Part shown: one piece after another, positions 18,495 to 23,600 of the stretch
How the letters are laid out: every line of letters starts with the position of its first letter
Numbering within the stretch: the first letter of the stretch is position 1
Assembly (NCBI GenBank): GCA_013360825.1
Contig: JABWAY010000016.1
Location: forward strand, 1 to 23,600
Direction of reading: 5' to 3'
DNA: 23,600 bases
Origin: Candidatus Brocadiia bacterium
GTDB lineage: Bacteria; Planctomycetota; MHYJ01; WSZJ01
Program-made: the position numbers and the translations under genes
The notes under the pieces: generated by a model
What the model was told of the DNA's origin: nothing
What the model saw: the letters and a program-made list of their open reading frames with translations, nothing else
The model's database searches: none

Positions 18495-19931
18495 GTGGAG
18501 TTGCTTAAACTCTGTCGCGTGGACGCCGAACTCGCTTACGTCTTCCGCCACGCCCTCCTGCGGGACGCCGCCTATCAGCTCCAGCTCCCGGGGGATCGCG
18601 CAAAACTCCACGGGCTCGCGTTCGCGCTGATCGAGCGGCTCATGGGGGGACGACCGCCGGCGCCGCCGCCGCTCGGGGCCGCGGAGAGCGTGCGATGGAT
18701 CCCTCATCCCTCCGACACGGCGGCGGAGGAACTCGCCGACCATGCGCAGGCCGCCCGGCGGGACGGCGCCGCACCCCATCCGGACCTCTCGGAGGCGCGG
18801 GCCCTCTACCTGCGCAGGGCGGCCGAGCATGCGGAGGCGACCTTCCGCAGCGAGACGGCAGGACGCCTCTGGCTGCAGCTCGCGGAGGTCGTCCCGAGGG
18901 ATTTCCGCGGGGAGGCGCTTCGCCAGGCCGCCGTCGCCATGGGGCGTTCGGGACAGCCGAAGAATGCCCTTCCGATCTTCGAGCAGGCGGTCGCGGCAAC
19001 CCGGGAGGCGGGAAACCGGCGGCTGGAGGCACTCGCGCTCCGTTCGTTCGGGCTCGGCCTGAAGGACCTCGGCCGCGTGGAGGAAGCCCGCAGTTTCATT
19101 CAGGCGGCGTTCGAGATTCACCGGGAGGTCAATAATCCCCTGGGGGAGGGACAGGCCCTCGCCGGACTGGCCGGCCTCAGCAGCGAGCGCGGAGAAAACG
19201 AGGCGGCGGAGCGCTCCTACTCGATGGCGCTGGCCAGGGTCCGGGCGGGCGGCGCGCGCAACGCGGAGGCGGCGGTGCTCTCCGGGATGGGAGTCCATCA
19301 CTACGCCACCGGGCGGGCGGAACTGGCGGAACAGGAGTTCGAAACGGCGCTGGCCATCGTGGTCGAAACCGGCGACCGGCGGACGGAGGGGTCGGTCCGG
19401 GGGCGCCTGGCCATCCTCCACCGCCATGCGGGCCGGACCGATCTCGCCGCCCGCTTCCACAAGGAGGCGCTGGCGATACACCGGGAGATCGGGAACAGGC
19501 GGGGCGAGGCGCTGACGCTGTCGAATCTCGGGCTTCTCCACCAGGACAGCGGGCGGCCCGGCGAGGCGGAGGCGTGCTACGACCGGTCGCTGGCCATATT
19601 CCGGGAGCTCGGAGTCCGGCGGGATGAGGGGATCTCGCTGGGGAACCTCGCCGGGCTTTACGGCATGACCGGGAGATTCGAACTGGCGGAGCGGAGCTAC
19701 CGGGAAGCCCTGGCGATCCACCGGGACGTCCGCAATTCGAGGCACGAGGGGGCCCATCTCTGCGACTTCGCCGTGCTTTACGTGAACGCGGGCCGGGCCG
19801 ATCAGGCGCGGGTCTGCTGGGAGGAAGGGGCCGGGATCCTGCGCCGGAACGGGGACACCGGGGAGCTGGGCCGCAAGGTAGAGGCGATCCGGGAAGCCTG
19901 CCGGAACTCCGGAATACCGCCGCTGGAGTGA
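18495..19931 (+). CDS. Tetratricopeptide-repeat protein with an N-terminal FRHALLRDAAYQ segment
   Basis: 478 residues as open from GTG 18495, which lacks a good ribosome site; the true N-terminus is probably longer (ATG 18418 plus a frameshift). Residues 11-50 contain AYVFRHALLRDAAYQLQ and LPGDRAKLH, wording typical of the end of the STAND/predicted-ATPase region in kinase- or cyclase-linked regulators; no ATPase domain is present here. From about residue 130 to 470 there are TPR units in an exact 40-residue register (repeat marks near 171, 211, 251, 291, 331, 371, 411 and 451, e.g. ALAIHREIGNRRGEA), the long TPR form seen in kinesin-light-chain-like repeats. It likely serves as a protein-binding scaffold. 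It either lost its N-terminal partner domain or represents a short family lacking one. Confidence 0.75.
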   Translation: MELLKLCRVDAELAYVFRHALLRDAAYQLQLPGDRAKLHGLAFALIERLMGGRPPAPPPLGAAESVRWIPHPSDTAAEELADHAQAARRDGAAPHPDLSEARALYLRRAAEHAEATFRSETAGRLWLQLAEVVPRDFRGEALRQAAVAMGRSGQPKNALPIFEQAVAATREAGNRRLEALALRSFGLGLKDLGRVEEARSFIQAAFEIHREVNNPLGEGQALAGLAGLSSERGENEAAERSYSMALARVRAGGARNAEAAVLSGMGVHHYATGRAELAEQEFETALAIVVETGDRRTEGSVRGRLAILHRHAGRTDLAARFHKEALAIHREIGNRRGEALTLSNLGLLHQDSGRPGEAEACYDRSLAIFRELGVRRDEGISLGNLAGLYGMTGRFELAERSYREALAIHRDVRNSRHEGAHLCDFAVLYVNAGRADQARVCWEEGAGILRRNGDTGELGRKVEAIREACRNSGIPPLE

Positions 19932-19938
19932 CGGGCGG

Positions 19939-21954
19939 TCAGGGAGTCTCGCGGATGCTGATCGACCGGATCGCGACCGGACCGCTCTCAAATTTCAGGC
20001 GAAGCGGATCGGTGCCGACGCGGGCCGCGAAGACGCCGGGAATCGGGAGTCCGTCCAGGACGGCCGTCGCGTCCGCCCCGACCACGCGCAGGACCAGCCG
20101 GTGATTGGCGTACAGGTTGGGCCCTTCGTCGAGCACCGCGTCCCCGAGACGGATCCGGAGGGAGGTCTCGCGGCCGGCCTCGGAGTAGAAGAAGACGTAG
20201 ACCATGAAATTCCGGGCGGTGGAGGGGATGCCGATCTCGCCACGGCCGGTGAGAGATCCGTCGTCGCCGGCTTTCCAGCCGGCGGGATCCGGAACGCGGA
20301 GCCCCTGGATCTTCCCGGGACGCAGGAACGAATAGACTTCGGCCCAGGCGGGCTCTGCCGCCACCTTCTCGACAGCCCGGAGGGCGACATCGTCCAGTTC
20401 CATGGTGGTCGCACGCGCCTGGAACAGGATCTCCCCCGCCTCCACCGGGTCCCCCCCCTCGACCGGCTTGACGAGGAGTCCCGTCCCCATCCGGCAGACC
20501 AGATGCCGTTCCACGGCGGTGATCTCCGCGCTCTGCCACTCCGGGGTCGCCGCCGGGAGCAGAAAGACCGTCCACCCGGCCCCGGCGCGCACCGTGACCG
20601 ACGCATGCCGGCCGCTCAAGACGCGATACCGGAAACTCAGGCGGAAATTGCGGACCGGGCGGGGAAACCGGAGTGTTGCGGGCGACTCCGCGTCGGCCGA
20701 GACGCCGGACAGAACTCCCTCGGACGGTTTCCAGGTCCCGCCACCCTCTTTCTTGAGCAGTCCGAGGCTGGCGCCGTCCGAAAGCAGGAGCGCCCCGCCG
20801 AGCGGCGAATCGGCCCCGACGCGGGCGAACGCCGCGTCCGCGGCCTGAAGTTCCTGGGCCGCCTCGGGGGCGAGGGTCCCGGTGACCACGATCTTCGACC
20901 AGATCACCTCCGTTTCGCCGGCAGCCCAGAGCGAAGGGTGACTGGTATGAGCCGGAGCCGTGAGGACTTCCTCCCGCGGCGCTCCCCCGTCCCACGTCAC
21001 GGTCAGTTTCTTTTCGTCGACCCGGTACTCGAAGGGCACCGGCCGGCCGATGGCCGCCTCGCGCATGTCCGCGAGCCAGGGACCGTTCCGGTCGCGGGGA
21101 AGGCGGATGATGGAGTCCTCGTCGTTGACCATGACCCAGCCGTGGCCGCGCAGATCCGCCCCGACGATCGGGTAGTCGATCTTCCGGAGGATCGTCACCT
21201 CCCCGCGGATGCGGCACTCCCCGGTCAGGGGTGCGCGGAAGACCATCCCCGCGTTCGAGACGCGCAACCCGCCCTTCTCCATCTTTACCCCGAACGCGGG
21301 AAGCCCCGCGAAGTCCTCCGTGCCGACCGCCCGCCAGTCGCGGAGCTGCTCCTCCGTGGAAAAGTCATAGCTCCACTCCAGTCCTTCCTTTGTCTTCTTC
21401 GGCTGGACCGCAAACCCGGGCTCGAGCTTCGGCCTCGAGAACTCCCGCCAGTCCGCGATCTCCGACTCCGCCGCCTTCCAGGCTGCCGTCTCCACAAACT
21501 TCCCCGCACGGTCCAGGAAAAGCTTTACCTTCTTCCAGTCGGCGGCTCCAGCCGCCGCGCGGAGCTCCACAAGCGCCTTCTGCGCGTCCGCCTCGATCGC
21601 CGCCGTCTCCCACGCCCCCGCAAGCTGCTCCAGCTCCGCCGATCGCGGGGACCCCTTCCACGCCGCGCGCGCCGCGGCAAAGTCCCCCGCCCCGAGGAGA
21701 AACGCGCCGAGGGCGGTCGGAGAGGATCCCCCTTCCGTCGCCAGGATGACGAGGTCCGACGCGACGGCGGTGGCGAAGACCAGGGTGACCGTCCCTCCGC
21801 CGCCGATGCGCAGGGCGACCTCGGCCTCCGTGACGGCGCGCAGCGAAGACAGACGTCGCTTCGCTCCGGTCAAGCACGACGCGCCTCGGTCACGTCCGTC
21901 CGCACGAGCGTGGCGGACTCCTCGTACGCGATCGAGCCCAGGTTCCTGACCCAC
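19939..21954 (-). CDS. N-terminally truncated protein with three jelly-roll (DUF1080/LamG-like) domains
   Basis: The frame is open for 671 residues from an ATG at 21954, but the first ~40 residues (Arg-rich, low-quality) do not look like native protein. Recognisable sequence begins near VTEAEVALRIGG (residue ~41). It continues through a helical stretch (60-170, AxxxW/ETAAIEADA) and three beta-rich domains, about 185-345 (containing VNDEDSIIRLPRDRNGPWL), 370-525 and 540-671. These resemble the 3-keto-disaccharide hydrolase (DUF1080)/LamG sandwich repeated in Planctomycetota surface proteins. Probable role is sugar binding or cleavage at the cell surface; no catalytic residues were identified. 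The gene appears to lack its 5' part, which would lie where unrelated DNA now begins. Its stop is 7 nt from the convergent TPR gene stop. Confidence 0.65.
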   Translation of the reverse strand: MGQEPGLDRVRGVRHARADGRDRGASCLTGAKRRLSSLRAVTEAEVALRIGGGGTVTLVFATAVASDLVILATEGGSSPTALGAFLLGAGDFAAARAAWKGSPRSAELEQLAGAWETAAIEADAQKALVELRAAAGAADWKKVKLFLDRAGKFVETAAWKAAESEIADWREFSRPKLEPGFAVQPKKTKEGLEWSYDFSTEEQLRDWRAVGTEDFAGLPAFGVKMEKGGLRVSNAGMVFRAPLTGECRIRGEVTILRKIDYPIVGADLRGHGWVMVNDEDSIIRLPRDRNGPWLADMREAAIGRPVPFEYRVDEKKLTVTWDGGAPREEVLTAPAHTSHPSLWAAGETEVIWSKIVVTGTLAPEAAQELQAADAAFARVGADSPLGGALLLSDGASLGLLKKEGGGTWKPSEGVLSGVSADAESPATLRFPRPVRNFRLSFRYRVLSGRHASVTVRAGAGWTVFLLPAATPEWQSAEITAVERHLVCRMGTGLLVKPVEGGDPVEAGEILFQARATTMELDDVALRAVEKVAAEPAWAEVYSFLRPGKIQGLRVPDPAGWKAGDDGSLTGRGEIGIPSTARNFMVYVFFYSEAGRETSLRIRLGDAVLDEGPNLYANHRLVLRVVGADATAVLDGLPIPGVFAARVGTDPLRLKFESGPVAIRSISIRETP
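21842..21865. repeat. Inverted repeat at the probable sequence junction
   Basis: AGCGAAG (21842-21848) and CTTCGCT (21859-21865) are perfect 7-bp arms around a 10-bp loop. It lies where native coding of the jelly-roll protein seems to end and a different gene fragment begins, so it may mark a recombination or assembly breakpoint. Confidence 0.4.
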
Positions 21955-21977
21955 CAGTTGCCCGCCGCGCTCGCCGT
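21870..21977 (-). pseudogene. C-terminal gene fragment, 35 codons
   Basis: On the minus strand a 35-codon stretch runs from just after a TAA (21978-21980) to a TGA at 21870-21872 and reads as credible protein (GNWWVRNLGSIAYEESATLVR). There is no start codon. It is in a different frame from the jelly-roll protein and its stop lies just outside the inverted repeat. It may be the 3' remnant of a gene from the right-hand segment. I do not recognise the family, and the stretch is short enough to be chance. Confidence 0.3.
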
Positions 21978-22063
21978 TTACACGGAAGTGGCCGGGAAGC
22001 GGCCGTGCCGGAGGTATGGACGGAACGGCTCGGAAGGGCGTCGTCGCAGCCGCTGGTGTCCGA

Positions 22064-22543
22064 TCAGCCGCCGTCGTGGTGTCCCGCGTCCGGCTCGGGC
22101 TGACACTCGGGGTCGCTCAGGTATGGGATCCGACCGTCGGGTAGCACGCAGCAGCCCCGCCGATCGCAGCCGCCGCCTCGACAAGCGCACCAGAGCGCCG
22201 ACTCGTCGTGCGGCGCCACCGGCAGGCACAGATACCGTGGCGGCAGGCCGGTCCCGCGACAGCGATGATCGTCGCAATACCAGCCGCCGCCGAGCGACGG
22301 GAGAGCAAGGCCATAACACTCGCAGTCGTGGTTGCATTGGACGCCCGTGTCCGGCCCGGCGTCCAGGCCACCCTCGAGCTCCGCCGCGTCTCCGGGCTGG
22401 GTCAGCCCGGTCTCCGATGTTCCGGCATCCTTGCCTCGAACGTCCTCTCCGCCGCTGGATCGCGTGACGCACGCCAACAACGAGAGCCCGCTGACGAGGA
22501 GCGCGGTCGCCTGGCCCCTCGACGGTAGAATCCCGGTCGGCAC
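22064..22543 (-). CDS. Cys-rich lipoprotein, function unknown
   Basis: 159 residues from GTG 22543; a longer frame upstream overlaps the reductase gene and is not credible. Signal peptide with lipobox: ALLVSGLSLLAC, lipidated Cys at 25. Next comes an acidic, Gly/Asp-rich linker (EDVRGKDAGTSETG, AGPDTG), then a C-terminal module with about 12 Cys: CNHDCEC, WYCDDHRC, LC, WCACRGGGC, RRGCC, EC. The even number suggests six disulfides in the periplasm or on the surface. This 'acidic linker plus Cys-knot' style is typical of lipoproteins in myxobacterial genomes. GAGG 10 nt before the GTG is a usable ribosome site. It is divergent from the reductase gene. Confidence 0.6.
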   Translation of the reverse strand: MPTGILPSRGQATALLVSGLSLLACVTRSSGGEDVRGKDAGTSETGLTQPGDAAELEGGLDAGPDTGVQCNHDCECYGLALPSLGGGWYCDDHRCRGTGLPPRYLCLPVAPHDESALWCACRGGGCDRRGCCVLPDGRIPYLSDPECQPEPDAGHHDGG

Positions 22544-22663
22544 GATGCGTTGACCTCGGCCGGATTGTGACACGGGGAGGGACCGCCGACTGCGCTCCGT
22601 CCTCGGCCATGCCGTCGACCGACGAGCGCAGGCGTCAGGACATCCGCGAGCGATTGGATGGCT

Positions 22664-22669
22664 TAGGCT
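22664..22669 (+). promoter_or_regulatory. -10-like TAGGCT 6 nt before the reductase start
   Basis: TAGGCT fits the loose TANNNT form and ends 6 nt before the ATG at 22676, again leaving no room for a ribosome site. No -35 is evident at 16-18 bp. Confidence 0.35.
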
Positions 22670-22675
22670 CGCCGC

Positions 22676-23233
22676 ATGGGACTCCTGACCTTCGGCATCA
22701 ACGTCACCCTGGACGGCTGCGTCGACCACCGGGAGGGAATCGCCGACGACGAGACACACGCCTTCTTCACTCGCCTCATGGACCAGGGCGGGGCGATGCT
22801 GTGGGGCCGCGTCACCTACGAGATGATGGAGAGCTACTGGCCAGCGGTCGCACGCGGCGACGTGGCGGCGCCGCCGGCGATGCGCGCGTGGGCGGTCAAG
22901 CTGGAGGCCAAGCCGAAGTACGTCGTGTCGTCGACGCGAAAGGACTTCCCGTGGACCCACAGCCACCCCATCGCCGGCGACCTGCGCACGGCCGTGCAGA
23001 AGCTCAAGGACGCGACCCCGGCCGGCGTGCTCCTCGGTAGCGGCAAGCTCGCGACCGAGCTCGACCGGCTGGATCTGATCGACGAGTACGAGCTGCTCGT
23101 CCATCCCAGGATCGCCGGCCACGGGCCGACCCTGTACCAGGGCGGGCTGCCCAGCACGCGTCGGCTCGAGCTCGTCTCGGCGAAGCCGCTCCGCAACGGC
23201 GCGGTCGCGATGCACTACCGGCGCGCGCGCTGA
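22676..23233 (+). CDS. Dihydrofolate reductase family protein (RibD C-terminal domain)
   Basis: 185 residues, full length for the stand-alone RibD_C / DHFR-like family. Landmarks: INVTLDGCVDH near the N-terminus (family form 'SLDGxV'), MLWGRVTYEMMESYW (41-55), KYVVSSTRKDFPW (81-93), the nucleotide-binding GVLLGSGKLATEL (117-129) and LIDEYELLVHPRIAGHGPTLY (134-154). The family binds NAD(P)H and reduces pteridine- or pyrimidine-like or unrelated small molecules; the stand-alone members have no settled substrate. It is monocistronic as far as visible, divergent from the lipoprotein, with a -10-like box just before the ATG. Its codon style differs from the left part of the window. Confidence 0.9.
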   Translation: MGLLTFGINVTLDGCVDHREGIADDETHAFFTRLMDQGGAMLWGRVTYEMMESYWPAVARGDVAAPPAMRAWAVKLEAKPKYVVSSTRKDFPWTHSHPIAGDLRTAVQKLKDATPAGVLLGSGKLATELDRLDLIDEYELLVHPRIAGHGPTLYQGGLPSTRRLELVSAKPLRNGAVAMHYRRAR

Positions 23234-23325
23234 CTCGGAGCTGCGCCCCGAGCTCCGAAGGTCGATCGCGAAACCGCAGCAGTTCCCGACGGATCCAGGT
23301 TCTAACGGATAGACTGCCGGCCGCT

Positions 23326-23600
23326 TCAGCCCTTCGCTCCGCGCTGCACCGAACGCGCGAACCGATCGAGCTCGTCGATCTCCACGTCGAGGAAGCTGAC
23401 GAGCACGCGTCTCTTCCCGCCGCGTACCACGACGCGATGTCGCAATCGCGGCCGCGGGTCTTCTGCAGCTAGCCCGCGACCGAGCTCGGCCTCCAGCTTC
23501 TCGATCCTCGCGCCTGCGCCGCGCGGCAGGCTCCTGGGCTCGGCCTGGCCGTCGGGGTCGCCGCCCAGGCGCACGATGGCGGCCTTCAGCTCCGCCGGAG
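23326..23600 (-). CDS. Partial gene of unknown function (3' part)
   Basis: The minus-strand frame is open from the end of the window to the TGA at 23326-23328, so the start lies outside; a GTG at 23574 is internal. At least 91 residues are visible. The charged stretch RIEKLEAELGRGLA is probably helical, followed by alternating strands HRVVVRGGKRRVLVSFLDVEIDELDRFARSV. The composition is rich in Arg and Glu, with no signal peptide visible. I do not recognise the family. It probably belongs to the same right-hand segment as the reductase and lipoprotein. Confidence 0.5.
   Translation of the reverse strand, partial: PAELKAAIVRLGGDPDGQAEPRSLPRGAGARIEKLEAELGRGLAAEDPRPRLRHRVVVRGGKRRVLVSFLDVEIDELDRFARSVQRGAKG

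Noticed and set aside
20101..22467. A 788-codon open frame on the plus strand
   Set aside because: Mostly antisense of the jelly-roll gene; it also crosses the probable junction and the antisense of the lipoprotein, which a real gene would not be expected to do.
21978..22610. A 210-codon minus-strand frame overlapping the lipoprotein
   Set aside because: Arg-rich translation without signal or motif; the overlapping lipoprotein frame has a signal peptide, lipobox and Cys pattern.

Overview
The window is high-GC bacterial DNA with dense coding on both strands. It has no rRNA, tRNA, CRISPR array or recognisable insertion sequence, and no gene-free stretch longer than about 300 bases. The gene set suggests a Planctomycetota-like or other uncultured lineage: a class III cyclase fused to a STAND ATPase, tandem secretin-type domains, a jelly-roll-repeat protein, and a fused CoA-dehydratase-activase locus. 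This placement is inferred from gene style, not from a marker gene. The last ~1.7 kb, right of about 21,870, looks different (a Cys-rich lipoprotein and a RibD-type reductase in a myxobacterial style) and may be a transferred segment or an assembly chimera.

Layout. 1-1083: 3' part of a protein with three secretin/STN-like domains, ending in a strong hairpin. 1215-1832: small Cys-motif membrane protein. 1872-5069: adenylate-cyclase/STAND ATPase regulator, meeting stop-to-stop an aminotransferase on the minus strand (5070-6230). 6308-7096: polysaccharide deacetylase, divergent from the aminotransferase across 77 bp. 7103-8101 (minus): secreted propeller-like protein. 8318-10081: an anchored Spy-like protein and a peptidoglycan amidase with FN3-like domains. 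10147-10935: alpha/beta hydrolase with a good sigma70 promoter and a perfect TetR-like operator on its start codon. 11066-16359: two-gene operon with a 1224-residue double-activase fusion and its 540-residue dehydratase-like partner. 16418-16840: TfoX N-terminal-domain protein. 16906-18291: GAF-PAS-GGDEF diguanylate cyclase. 18495-19931: TPR protein whose natural start seems to lie out of frame upstream. 19939-21954 (minus): jelly-roll-repeat protein that has lost its N-terminus. 22064-22543 (minus): Cys-rich lipoprotein. 22676-23233: RibD-type reductase. 23326-23600 (minus): partial unknown gene.

Themes. Two second-messenger enzymes are present (a class III nucleotidyl cyclase and a diguanylate cyclase), along with several envelope proteins (amidase, deacetylase, secretin-domain protein, Spy-like protein). 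The biochemical centrepiece is the ATP-driven radical-enzyme activase pair. Several genes have a TANNNT-like -10 box only 6-9 nt before the start codon, which suggests that leaderless transcripts are common here.
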